From: Sulfitobacter geojensis
Lineage (GTDB): Bacteria > Pseudomonadota > Alphaproteobacteria > Rhodobacterales > Rhodobacteraceae
Assembly: GCF_000622325.1 (NCBI RefSeq)
Contig: NZ_JASE01000005.1
Coordinates: 62,001 to 126,000 of the forward strand
Direction of reading: 5' to 3'
DNA length: 64,000 nucleotides
Under the pieces are notes generated by a model that saw only the letters and a program-made list of their open reading frames with translations, did no database searches and was not told the origin of the DNA. Every line of letters starts with the position of its first letter. The stretch's first letter is position 1. Positions 52,918-60,995 of this stretch are shown in pieces. Both the position numbers and the translations under genes were made by a program.

Positions 52918-53193
52918 GCCAAACGAAGGACGCACAGCTGAGGCTGCCGAAAAATTCTTTCGCCCACTCTTCTTAGGATCGGCTCTTTGCAGGCGTTACT
53001 TTGACGCCATCGAAGGAGAAAAATCGCCTATAGATTGAAATTCAAGGCCCAAAAGCGCTTAAACTTAGACTGTTCTTGACATGTTCGTTTTTTGTGCAAA
53101 AACATTCGCGGGACGCAAAAACAGCCTCTCACCTGAAACGGATTATCGCGCCCTGGGTTCGCAGGGCAAAACGTCAGAGGAGAGAGTGCGCAA

Positions 53194-53655
53194 ATGGAAG
53201 ATAGAAGCAACATGTTGATATCTGAAGCAGTGCGAAGCGTTCTTACCAGCTTTGCCGCGCGCGAAAACGCAACCGTTGAGGATGTGCTCGCCTTGGCGCG
53301 CAGCCTGCCGGCCGCACTTGGCGACAACGCCAGCTCGATCACGCCCGAACAGAAAACCGCAGCAATTAACAGCCTGCAAACCGCACGGCCTGCGGTGGCG
53401 ATTGATCAGTCGGTATCTGATGACACCGTGACCTGTCTGTGTTGCGGCAAATCCTTTACGATGCTCAAACGACACCTCAAGGCCGAGCACGGGCTTTCCG
53501 AGCAGCAGTATCGTGCACAATTCGGCCTGCCCGAAGAACATCTTCTCGTCGCCCCGAATTACTCCATCCGCAAGGCAGAGTACGCCAAACGGATCGGACT
53601 GGGTAAATACGCACGCGAAGATTCCCCCGCGCAGGATGCTGCACCGACGCTGTAA
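53194..53655 (+). CDS. MucR/Ros family zinc-finger regulator
   Basis: The 153-residue protein has the Ros/MucR domain with a bacterial C2H2 finger: CLCCGKSFTMLKRHLKAEHG, whose Cys-x2-Cys-x9-His-x4-His pattern is complete. HGLSEQQYRAQFGLPEEHLL and NYSIRKAEYAKRIGLGKY follow. MucR proteins are nucleoid-associated, H-NS-like repressors that bind AT-rich DNA and control motility, exopolysaccharide and cell-cycle genes. A GAGGAGAG site precedes the ATG. It lies just upstream of motB. Confidence 0.93.
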   Translation: MEDRSNMLISEAVRSVLTSFAARENATVEDVLALARSLPAALGDNASSITPEQKTAAINSLQTARPAVAIDQSVSDDTVTCLCCGKSFTMLKRHLKAEHGLSEQQYRAQFGLPEEHLLVAPNYSIRKAEYAKRIGLGKYAREDSPAQDAAPTL

Positions 53656-53792
53656 TCGGGCCCGCTGCCCCAAAATTGCCACAATTCAGCCCTGCTAACC
53701 CCTTGTTTACCGCTATTATCATGCCTTAACGCGTGGCAGCAGAAGCAGCTTCGCAAAACGACCGATAAATTCGGCGTTATGAGGCAGAGCAA

Positions 53793-54914
53793 ATGGCAGC
53801 GAACACGCAGCCCAAAATCTTTAAGAAGTACGAGATCATCGAAGGTGGCGGCCACCATGGTGGCGGTTGGAAAGTGGCTTATGCCGACTTTATGACTGCG
53901 ATGATGGCCTTTTTCCTGTTGATGTGGATCCTTGCCAGTTCGGACGAACAGAAACTCCGTGGTATTGCTGAATATTTCACCAATGCATCCATGCCAGGCG
54001 GCATCGGTGTTCTGGATGGATCAACACTTGGCCCTCCCGGTACACTTACCGCATCAAACGGCAGCGTCGTTGCGCGCGGATCCGAGTTGGGAAAAATTGA
54101 TGATCCGGCCCCTTCAAAATGGGAAGTGCGCGACACCACCTCAACCTCTGATCCCAAAGAGAAGGTCCAGGGCAGCCAAGAAGGCGTACATGAGAACCCG
54201 GCAGCCGCTGATGTAAGCGAAACACATCAGCTTGCAGAAGCGTCCAACGGTAAATCCGGTGCCGAGCACCCGCTTGACGATATGAAGTTCGAGCAGTTGC
54301 AGAACGAAATCCGGCAAGCCATGCAGGACAGTCCCGATCTCGACCCGCTTATGCAAAATGTGATCTTTGAACAAACGCCCGAAGGGCTGCACATTCAAAT
54401 CATTGATCAGGAAGGCAAACCCATGTTCCAAAGCGGGCGTGCCGAAATGACCGGTGCAACTGACACCTTGTTGCGCAACCTCGGTACCTCGCTGGCTGCG
54501 CTATCGAACCCTATTGTGCTTTCCGGCCACACCGATGCCATCCGCTTTGCCAACAGCGCGAAATACGACAATTGGGACCTTTCATCAGATCGCGCCAACG
54601 CCACGCGCCGCGTATTCGAAGCATCCGGCGTCTCGCGGGACCGCATCATTCGCGTCTCGGGCATGGCAGACACCCAGTTACTGGTGCCTGAAACTCCCAC
54701 AGATCCGTCGAACCGCCGGATTTCGATCATGGTCCGCTATCAGGATAAGGTGCCGCTTTCGGCTAAACCGGTTCAGGATGCTGCGATGACATCCCCCGAT
54801 ACGCCCGCGAAACGTGAAGACGACCCTATGGTGAAACAGGCAAATCTTGCGCCGCCAACCGTTGCACCAATCGGCGATCAGGTATTTCAGAACTTGCGGA
54901 ATGCGCTGCGCTAG
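53793..54914 (+). CDS. motB: Flagellar stator protein MotB
   Basis: The 373-residue protein has the motif KVAYADFMTAMMAFFLLMWI near residues 28-48, a single membrane helix with the proton-carrying aspartate. A long periplasmic linker follows, then an OmpA-like peptidoglycan-binding domain (about 225-330, with IVLSGHTDAIRFANS, NWDLSSDRANATRRVFEASG and NRRISIMV). The C-terminal tail is polar. It is separated from motA by a convergent gene. Its stop overlaps that gene's end by 4 bp. Confidence 0.95.
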   Translation: MAANTQPKIFKKYEIIEGGGHHGGGWKVAYADFMTAMMAFFLLMWILASSDEQKLRGIAEYFTNASMPGGIGVLDGSTLGPPGTLTASNGSVVARGSELGKIDDPAPSKWEVRDTTSTSDPKEKVQGSQEGVHENPAAADVSETHQLAEASNGKSGAEHPLDDMKFEQLQNEIRQAMQDSPDLDPLMQNVIFEQTPEGLHIQIIDQEGKPMFQSGRAEMTGATDTLLRNLGTSLAALSNPIVLSGHTDAIRFANSAKYDNWDLSSDRANATRRVFEASGVSRDRIIRVSGMADTQLLVPETPTDPSNRRISIMVRYQDKVPLSAKPVQDAAMTSPDTPAKREDDPMVKQANLAPPTVAPIGDQVFQNLRNALR

Positions 54915-55507
54915 GACAGCGCGGCAAGCATCCCCTCTTTGGCTTTGCGCACACTTGCGAACGTTGGCCGGCGCGTTCCTTCGGCGGATTTGCGCAAGAA
55001 TTCCGGCAATAGCGGGCTAAGCTCTGTTTTCGCTTTCGGGGCTTCGGGCTGGGGGACAGACGGGGCGCGTTTGGCCACAACCGGTGCTACAGGTTTATAT
55101 GGCACCGCCGGTTCTGCGGGGCGGCGCAACCCAAGCACAACAGCAGGGTCCAACCCTTCCTCCAACGCGTAGGTATAATTTATCGAATAATCAATCGCTT
55201 CGTCCAACAGGTCAGGATCAGAAGCCACCAAAGCCATCAAGCGACGTTCATCAGAATACAGGAAATGTCTGGTTTCAAATCCGCGCACCTTTGGAACGAA
55301 ACACACCTCGTCGCTGCGGGCGGCCAAAATTCCCAACAACCGCTGCGGAACCGCATGCCTTTCGTCCCTGCGAAATACGACCATGCTGCAATCGCCGTCC
55401 CGCGTTAGGCACGCCGCCAAACAGATATGATCCGGCCACGCTGCAAAGACATGTTTCACGTCATCTGCATCTATCAAGACAACCAGAATGCTTGATGTGT
55501 CAGTCAT
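54911..55507 (-). CDS. Unknown protein between motB and motA, 198 residues
   Basis: The ATG at 55507 has a GGAGG site. The 198-residue protein is soluble: an alpha/beta first half (SILVVLIDADDVKHVFAAWP, then CSMVVFRRDERHAVPQRLLG), a helical middle and a proline-, alanine- and lysine-rich linker before a conserved-looking end (LLPEFLRKSAEGTRRPTFAS). I do not recognise a family. It runs opposite to the stator genes and sits between them. A role in motor function or regulation is possible. Confidence 0.65.
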   Translation of the reverse strand: MTDTSSILVVLIDADDVKHVFAAWPDHICLAACLTRDGDCSMVVFRRDERHAVPQRLLGILAARSDEVCFVPKVRGFETRHFLYSDERRLMALVASDPDLLDEAIDYSINYTYALEEGLDPAVVLGLRRPAEPAVPYKPVAPVVAKRAPSVPQPEAPKAKTELSPLLPEFLRKSAEGTRRPTFASVRKAKEGMLAALS

Positions 55508-55615
55508 AAAGCGGGGCCTCCGGTTTCAGGTAAGATACCACTAAACATGTATCTCGTCGCACTGTGGTGTCAACTGTATTTGCTATTCTAAACTTTATAC
55601 TTAACATCTATCAAC

Positions 55616-55623
55616 TATCCTTG
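55616..55623. promoter_or_regulatory. Single TATCCTTG half-site before motA
   Basis: TATCCTTG occurs 54 bp before the motA ATG, without a clear second arm at the 8-bp spacing. It is noted because the same word marks other flagellar promoters. Confidence 0.25.
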
Positions 55624-55676
55624 AAATTTGGCGAAATATTAAGCATGGTCACTAAAAATGAACGGGCGGGCATGAT

Positions 55677-56546
55677 ATGACTATTCTTCTGGGATTTATC
55701 CTTATTCTGGGCATGGTTTTCGGCGGCTACATGCTTTCCGGTGGGGAAATGGGCATCATCATGCACGCCCTTCCTTTTGAGGGCATGATGATCGGCGGGG
55801 CAGCGTTGGGATCGTTCATTGCCGCAAATTCCTTTGCGAACCTCAAAGGGGCGGGCAAGGGTCTTCTCAAGACGATGAAGGGCCCGAAGTGGAAGCCAGC
55901 CGATTACATTGACCTGCTGAACCTGATGTATACTTTGGCCCGGATGTATCAGCAGAACGGCATCTTGTCGCTGGACGAACACATTGAAAAACCAATGGAA
56001 AGTTCGATCTTTTCGCAATACCCCAAACTGCAGAACGACCATTTTGCGATTGATTTGATCACCGACAGCTTCCGCATGCTCGCCTTGCAGTTCGACGACC
56101 CCTATCAGGCCGAAGATGTGATCAACCGGAAGCTCAAAAAACACCACCACGAGGCGCTGGTGGCACCACATGGATTGACAACCGTCTCGGATGCGCTGCC
56201 TGCCATCGGCATCGTTGCGGCGGTTCTGGGTGTTATCAAGACCATGTCATCCATTGACAAACCGCCAGCTGTTCTTGGGGCCATGATTGGTGGCGCGCTT
56301 GTGGGAACCTTCCTTGGCGTTTTTCTGGCTTACTGTTTCGTTTCACCAATTGCGAACCGGCTTCAGGCCATCGAAGATCAGGATGGCATCTATTACGGCG
56401 TGATCCGCGATATTTTCATCGCGATCCTGCACAATCATTCGCCTGCCATCTGCACTGAAATCGGGCGCGGTAACATTCCGACCTCGCTACAGCCCACCTT
56501 TTACGAGATGGAAGAAGCCCGCCAGAACATGCAAGCGGCGGCATAA
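55677..56546 (+). CDS. motA: Flagellar stator protein MotA
   Basis: The 289-residue protein has four membrane helices (about 3-20, 34-52, 170-192 and 203-222). Motifs are MIIGGAALGSFIAAN, the cytosolic loop with YQQNGILSLDEHIEKP, and DALPAIGIVAAVLGVIKTMS with GALVGTFLGVFLAYCFVSPI, typical of MotA. It forms the stator channel with MotB and pushes on FliG. Confidence 0.96.
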   Translation: MTILLGFILILGMVFGGYMLSGGEMGIIMHALPFEGMMIGGAALGSFIAANSFANLKGAGKGLLKTMKGPKWKPADYIDLLNLMYTLARMYQQNGILSLDEHIEKPMESSIFSQYPKLQNDHFAIDLITDSFRMLALQFDDPYQAEDVINRKLKKHHHEALVAPHGLTTVSDALPAIGIVAAVLGVIKTMSSIDKPPAVLGAMIGGALVGTFLGVFLAYCFVSPIANRLQAIEDQDGIYYGVIRDIFIAILHNHSPAICTEIGRGNIPTSLQPTFYEMEEARQNMQAAA

Positions 56547-56550
56547 AAAC

Positions 56551-56994
56551 ATGGCGCTGCGCGACCGTATGGCGGCGTTGAAGCTGATTGACCGGATCAA
56601 GCAGCACGAGATGGAAACGATCGGCGCTGATCTCACCGAACGTCGCGCGACCGAGAAAGATCTATCGGACCAAAGCGTCAAACTGCACGAGGACGCAGTG
56701 CGCGAAGCGGCCGACAGCACAGAAGATACCCGCATCTTCCTTCCCGCCTATTTGAACTCCGTGAAACTGCGCCAAGAAGACCTTGCAGAACGACAAGCTG
56801 CGGCGGCCGAAAAAACCGCAGCCATTGAGGAAGAGCTGTTTAAAGCCTTTCGCGAGGCCAAGACCACTGAACAGGTTTTACAACGCGTGAAAACGGAAGT
56901 TGCAATAGAAGAGGCCCGTGCCACCGCCTCGCAAATGGATGATGCGGGGCGGGCCCTGTTCATGCTTGCCCGTAGTGGCAAACTTTCACAGTGA
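56551..56994 (+). CDS. Coiled-coil protein, probable FliJ analogue
   Basis: The 147-residue protein is almost wholly charged coiled coil (ALKLIDRIKQHEMETIGADL, LNSVKLRQEDLAERQAAAAE, LQRVKTEVAIEEARATASQM), as in FliJ, the stalk of the export ATPase. No other fliJ candidate appears in the locus. It follows motA by 4 bp, an unusual place for fliJ, so a stator-associated role is the alternative. Confidence 0.6.
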   Translation: MALRDRMAALKLIDRIKQHEMETIGADLTERRATEKDLSDQSVKLHEDAVREAADSTEDTRIFLPAYLNSVKLRQEDLAERQAAAAEKTAAIEEELFKAFREAKTTEQVLQRVKTEVAIEEARATASQMDDAGRALFMLARSGKLSQ

Positions 56995-56995
56995 G

Positions 56996-59788
56996 TTAGC
57001 TTCGCCGCCGACCGCCTGCGCTTGAGAACTTCGATACGATGCCCTCGCCACTGTGGCTTTTGACAACATCGCTGTCCTGTCCCGACATGCGGCCCTGTTC
57101 CAACACCGCAACCGGCGCCCGATCCGCGCGGGCCTGATTTCGATCAATCTCGCCTGCAATCGCATCCGTTGAAAATTGCTGCGGGTTTTGAATATTCTCT
57201 TCCGCTTCCGGTATTGGCATCACGGTTTCGCCAACCACCACCGGCAGATCGATAAAGAACTCTGTGCCCACCCCTTCCTCACTGACAAAGGAAATGCGCC
57301 CCTGATGTTGCTCGACAATCATTTTGACGATCGACAAGCCCAATCCGGTCCCCCCCTTGGACCGTGTGTCGGAACTGTCCGCTTGTGTGAATTTGTCGAA
57401 CATCGTGGGCTGGGCGTGTTTCGGAATGCCCTCACCATAATCGCGAATAGAGATGCGCCAGCGACCGGCAACTTCTTTCAACGAAACCTGAATTTCTGAT
57501 CCCGCATCAGAGAACTTGGCCGCATTCGACATCAGGTTATCGACAACCTGCGTCAGGCGCGTGGGGTCGCCATAAGTCAGCGCGGGGCCGTCATGTTCAT
57601 CTGCAAACCTGCGCACAGCCACGCCAAACTTGTCGGCAAAGAATTTGTTGGTGTCCAAAGCGGTGGTCAGCATCTTGCCGAGATCAAAGGTCTCCAGCTT
57701 GTAGTCCATTTTTCCGGCCTCGATCTTTTCAAGATCCAGAATGTCATTGATCAATGTGATCAGGCGCTCGCAGTTTGTCGCGGCCATGCTGACCAAGTTA
57801 TTCATCTTGGGCGGCATTTCACCGGTCGCCCCCGACAGGGTCAATCCGAGCGCGCCCTTGATCGAGGTAAGCGGTGTACGCAATTCGTGGCTGATCGTTG
57901 CGATAAAGGCGGTCTTTGCCTTCTCGATCTCTTTGCGCTCTGAAATGTCGCGGTAGATCGCGATCAGACGCGGTTCTTCCTGATCTGGTTGCGCGTATTC
58001 AAGACTGATTTCATACGTGATGTCGCCTTTTGCGGTCACTTCCCATGTCATCCGACGTTCCGGCCCATTCGCCAAAGCGGCGGCTTTTTTCTTCAGGGCC
58101 TCCAAATCTTCGTTGCTGATAAAGTTGGCGGCTGTCTTGCCTTTCCAACCACCACCCATACGGCCCTTGATCAGCCGGTTTTCCGCTGCGGCATTGACGA
58201 ACAGCACGTCCATCGTCCCGGGGCGCAGCACCACAACCTGATCCTGGATCAGTTCAAGCGTATTGTTAAACCGTTTCTCGGAAACGCCCGCCCGCGTCTG
58301 TGTGACATCCGACGCGACAATGGCAATTTCACCCAACGCCTTTGACGCACCCGCCACCGGAATGACGGTGCATTGCAACCACGCCGCTTTGCCATTGCTC
58401 TTCAACAACTGCAGCGCCCCTTCCCATGTGGCACCTGCCTGCATCGCCCGCATGACCTGGGACTTCAGCACGTCCTGATTGCTTTCGTCCAATATGTCCG
58501 CGAACGGGTTCTGAACCAGACTGCCGCGACTGCGGTCCAACACTGCGACAAAGTGGTCATTCACATGGGAAATCACACCGTCCTTTGTCAGCATGCAAAA
58601 GACCGTGTGGTCCTCGATGGCGTTGCGATAAAACTGCTTCGAGCGGACTTCGGAGTGCAATACATCTTTCCGGTTTTCGGCCAAACGCTTTGTCCGGCTG
58701 AGTTCAAACAGCAAGAGCAAGATCGAAAAGCCGATCAGAGCCGCCAGCCCCAGTGTCGGCCATTTATAGGCCCGATAAATACGCGCCCCTGCTTGCTTGA
58801 TGTAATTCTGGTATGGTCGCGCATGAAGCGAGATCAACAGATCATGAACCGGCAGATAATTCTGCGGGGCCTGCCAGACAATGCCACCTGCGGCGCGCGC
58901 TTGCGGACTTTGCGCATCCACGGCAAGCAACGTCCCGATCAACAGCCCAAGCGCCTGATCCGGCACGTTGGGCATTGATCCCATCACCCAGTCAGGGAAC
59001 AAGGGTGTGCTGACCCAGAACGGGAAACCGGCATGTGCCATCGGTGCAACCGGACGGAAATCATCTAGCTTGATAATGCCCTGTTTGGCGAGGTTTTCCA
59101 GCACACCGGCACGGATCACCCCGACATCAACCAAACCGTTCTGCACGGCATAAACCACTTCGCGCTGGTTCCCGCCTGAAAACAGCAAATCCGCGCCGAT
59201 GCTTTCGGGATCCAGCCGGTATTTGCGCGCTTCCTGCACCGCAAGCTTCCAACCTGTCAGCTCGTTCGGGGCCATAGCCATCACACGGCGACCCGCCAAA
59301 CCTTCAAACCCGCGCAGCAGGCTGTCATTGCGGGTAAAGACCAAGGCACCGGTCTGGTTATACGTCTTGTTTTGCCACATCTGGGCCACTGACAATATCG
59401 CCCGCGCGCCCTCTTCAACTTCGGCGGTCACAAAGGCAGCAGGGTCGCTTAAAAAGACGTCAATCGCGCCGCGGCCCAACCCCTCCAGCAGCGAGGCTTC
59501 GTTGTGGGGTTCAAGCCGGAAGCGGTAAGGCAGGTCTTGGTCCCGTGCTGTATCGTTCAACAGCGAAACCGTCGGGGCCCATGCCTCAAGCGTTCTGGTC
59601 GCCCCCTCAGAGGCGAGCACACCAAAAGTAATTTCCGTTTCCTCGTTGTGAACATCCTGCGCCGTCGCCGGTCCGAGACAGGCCAGTGTCACCGCCACCA
59701 AAAGCACCCGGAACAGGAAAAATTTGCGCAGCTGGAACAGCTTGTCCAAGGAGGAGATGAGAGCGGTCATCCCGTTCAGCTTTCGCAT
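56996..59788 (-). CDS. Sensor histidine kinase with PhnD-like periplasmic domain
   Basis: From ATG 59788 the protein has 930 residues (59770 is an alternative). A signal or anchor (about 22-44) is followed by a periplasmic binding-protein-like domain of the PhnD/SsuA type (about 50-310, ITFGVLASEGATRTLEAWAP with IDVFLSDPAAFVTAEVEEGA and VDVGVIRAGVLENLAKQGI). A second membrane helix (about 345-365), two PAS domains and HisKA with H in FIATISHELRTPLTSIKGAL follow. HATPase with DNLMSNAAKFSDAG and GGTGLGLSIVKMIVEQHQG ends the catalytic part. There is no receiver. It converges on the fliJ-like gene with a 1-bp gap. The ligand is unknown. Confidence 0.9.
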   Translation of the reverse strand: MRKLNGMTALISSLDKLFQLRKFFLFRVLLVAVTLACLGPATAQDVHNEETEITFGVLASEGATRTLEAWAPTVSLLNDTARDQDLPYRFRLEPHNEASLLEGLGRGAIDVFLSDPAAFVTAEVEEGARAILSVAQMWQNKTYNQTGALVFTRNDSLLRGFEGLAGRRVMAMAPNELTGWKLAVQEARKYRLDPESIGADLLFSGGNQREVVYAVQNGLVDVGVIRAGVLENLAKQGIIKLDDFRPVAPMAHAGFPFWVSTPLFPDWVMGSMPNVPDQALGLLIGTLLAVDAQSPQARAAGGIVWQAPQNYLPVHDLLISLHARPYQNYIKQAGARIYRAYKWPTLGLAALIGFSILLLLFELSRTKRLAENRKDVLHSEVRSKQFYRNAIEDHTVFCMLTKDGVISHVNDHFVAVLDRSRGSLVQNPFADILDESNQDVLKSQVMRAMQAGATWEGALQLLKSNGKAAWLQCTVIPVAGASKALGEIAIVASDVTQTRAGVSEKRFNNTLELIQDQVVVLRPGTMDVLFVNAAAENRLIKGRMGGGWKGKTAANFISNEDLEALKKKAAALANGPERRMTWEVTAKGDITYEISLEYAQPDQEEPRLIAIYRDISERKEIEKAKTAFIATISHELRTPLTSIKGALGLTLSGATGEMPPKMNNLVSMAATNCERLITLINDILDLEKIEAGKMDYKLETFDLGKMLTTALDTNKFFADKFGVAVRRFADEHDGPALTYGDPTRLTQVVDNLMSNAAKFSDAGSEIQVSLKEVAGRWRISIRDYGEGIPKHAQPTMFDKFTQADSSDTRSKGGTGLGLSIVKMIVEQHQGRISFVSEEGVGTEFFIDLPVVVGETVMPIPEAEENIQNPQQFSTDAIAGEIDRNQARADRAPVAVLEQGRMSGQDSDVVKSHSGEGIVSKFSSAGGRRRS

Positions 59789-60191
59789 GGTTCTGTGTTG
59801 GCGCAGGTTCCATAACAACCACCCAACCGGATGTGCATCTGACACAACCGCACCTGCATCCTGTGCATTTGCCGTTTTTGATCTGTGCAAAATCCTGAAT
59901 ACATGAAACGCCAACAGCCACTTGGGCTGCGCCACCTATTGTCCTTTGTGGGGGATCACCCCGCAAGGAATCTGGGTCGCCTTCTGGCAAAGGCCCCTAA
60001 GGAAAGCGCAAAATCATCCGCTCTTGGGGCATGGTAACAGGTGCCAGCTAAATGTGGCGAAACTAGGGCTTTGGCGACAAAATTCCGTTTTTTGGCGAAA
60101 TGCGCGCGAAATGGAAACAGTCAAACGTGCCACATCGATGAGGCCTGCGGCCCTCACAGGCCAGTCGTTTTGCATTAAGGGGAAGGGTCAT

Positions 60192-60230
60192 CGGCCAGCA
60201 AGCTCGGGAGGAGGATGAGCGTGCTGGCCG
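60192..60230 (-). ncRNA. CcsR/cuckoo-type hairpin 3
   Basis: CGGCCAGCA and TGCTGGCCG form a perfect 9-bp stem with an inner GCTC/GAGC stem. On the minus strand the apical loop reads ATCCTCCTCCC. This is the conserved CCUCCUCCC loop of CcsR RNAs. It is the last of three tandem hairpins after the DUF1127 genes. Confidence 0.72.
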
Positions 60231-60235
60231 AGAAA

Positions 60236-60263
60236 TAACGGGTTTCGGGAGGAAAGACCGTTA
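60236..60263 (-). ncRNA. CcsR/cuckoo-type hairpin 2
   Basis: TAACG pairs with CGTTA, extended by GGTTT with AGACC. The minus-strand loop carries TCCTCCCG. It lies 5 bp from hairpin 3 and 5 bp from hairpin 1. Confidence 0.65.
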
Positions 60264-60268
60264 AGGGC

Positions 60269-60307
60269 GGTTTCAGATTGACTCTGGGAGGAGCGAGGTC
60301 CGAAACC
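60269..60307 (-). ncRNA. CcsR/cuckoo-type hairpin 1
   Basis: GGTTTC and GAAACC form the outer stem, with GAC/GTC or CTC/GAG pairing inside. The minus-strand loop carries GCTCCTCCCA. It is the hairpin nearest to the DUF1127 genes, about 54 bp after the stop at 60361. Confidence 0.68.
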
Positions 60308-60316
60308 TGACAACGT

Positions 60317-60332
60317 CGCCTTTTACAAGGCG
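60317..60332 (-). ncRNA. Short hairpin between DUF1127 gene and sRNA cluster
   Basis: CGCCTT-TTAC-AAGGCG is a perfect 6-bp stem 29 bp after the DUF1127 stop. It has no CCUCC loop. It may be a processing signal that separates mRNA from the sRNAs. Confidence 0.45.
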
Positions 60333-60360
60333 GGCGGTTGATGTCGTAAATTCTATGCGT

Positions 60361-60627
60361 TCAAAGGCCGTCATACTTGTAGGTAATCAGGTACTCGGCG
60401 TGGCTTTTGACCTGGCTGCGGTCGATCCCGACCTGAGCCAGCTGGGCATCGCTCATCGAGTTCAACACAGACTGCATCCGGTTGATCTGGATCTTGGTAA
60501 GCCCCTTTGAAAGGCCCTTGCCCAATGTGGTCAACAGCTGCTTCGGAGCAGCTTGAATCGCCGCGAAGGAAAGTTTGGAGGCAGGTGCAAAGATCGGTGC
60601 CTGCATTGTGTTTCCAGTCGGTTTCAT
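60361..60627 (-). CDS. DUF1127 family small protein, second copy
   Basis: The 88-residue protein ends in a DUF1127-like segment (RMQSVLNSMSDAQLAQVGID, then a positively charged tail). The N-terminal half is a linker of about 40 residues. It overlaps the upstream DUF1127 gene by 4 bp. In Rhodobacter sphaeroides a DUF1127 protein encoded before the CcsR RNAs binds RNA and helps their maturation; the same arrangement here supports that role. Confidence 0.8.
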   Translation of the reverse strand: MKPTGNTMQAPIFAPASKLSFAAIQAAPKQLLTTLGKGLSKGLTKIQINRMQSVLNSMSDAQLAQVGIDRSQVKSHAEYLITYKYDGL

Positions 60628-60863
60628 TCGTTTTCTCCTATCAGAAGTTCCTGTTTCGCAATCTTGCGGATGTTTGCGCGGGCGATCCCGAGATCTTTCA
60701 GATCCCGATCCGACAAGGCGACCAACTCGGAAAGAGTGGCGCGATATCGGGCGCGGCGCAGTCTGGCCTGATGCACAGCTTCGCGTGCCTGAAAATAGTG
60801 CTCACGGGCGCTATCCAGAAAGCTGGCCAGCTTAATATTTGTGCGTGAAAGTGTCATTGCCAT
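60624..60863 (-). CDS. DUF1127 family small protein, first copy
   Basis: The 79-residue basic protein has the classic DUF1127 end: RARYRATLSELVALSDRDLK with DLGIARANIRKIAKQ. An AAAGGAG site precedes the ATG. It is the first gene of a transcript that continues through the second copy and probably into the sRNA hairpins. The upstream region shares a repeat with the divergent LysR gene. Confidence 0.88.
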   Translation of the reverse strand: MAMTLSRTNIKLASFLDSAREHYFQAREAVHQARLRRARYRATLSELVALSDRDLKDLGIARANIRKIAKQELLIGENE

Positions 60864-60883
60864 CTGCGGGCTCCTTTCGACAT

Positions 60884-60915
60884 TGCTGCACTGCAGTATC
60901 TATGCTGCAATGCAG
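60884..60915. promoter_or_regulatory. Direct repeat between DUF1127 and lysR genes
   Basis: TGCTGCACTGCAG (60884-60896) and TGCTGCAATGCAG (60903-60915) differ at one base and are 19 bp apart. The repeated TGCTGCA/TGCAG words form overlapping inverted repeats. They lie in the 132-bp divergent region, where a LysR protein would be expected to bind. Confidence 0.4.
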
Positions 60916-60995
60916 AGATAGGACGTACAGGCCACTTATCCAACCCGCTGATTGCGCATAGGTGCCTTGCCATTTTGGAAAGGGTGTTTTGAGAA

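Larger units (their letters stand above)
59789..60360. other. Long intergenic region holding a small-RNA cluster
   Basis: The 572-bp stretch contains no convincing gene. Its right half (60142-60332) is full of hairpins, described separately. GGCCTG and CAGGCC form a further 6-bp hairpin at 60142-60162. The left part (59789-60120) holds the kinase promoter region; I see no clear motif there. Confidence 0.6.

Noticed and set aside
53726-53770. Possible sigma-28 promoter before motB (ACCGATAA)
   Set aside because: The minus-10-like word is present but no TAAA lies 15 bp upstream.
59922-60218. 98-codon plus-strand frame
   Set aside because: It overlaps the minus-strand sRNA hairpins, has no ribosome site and no protein-like pattern.
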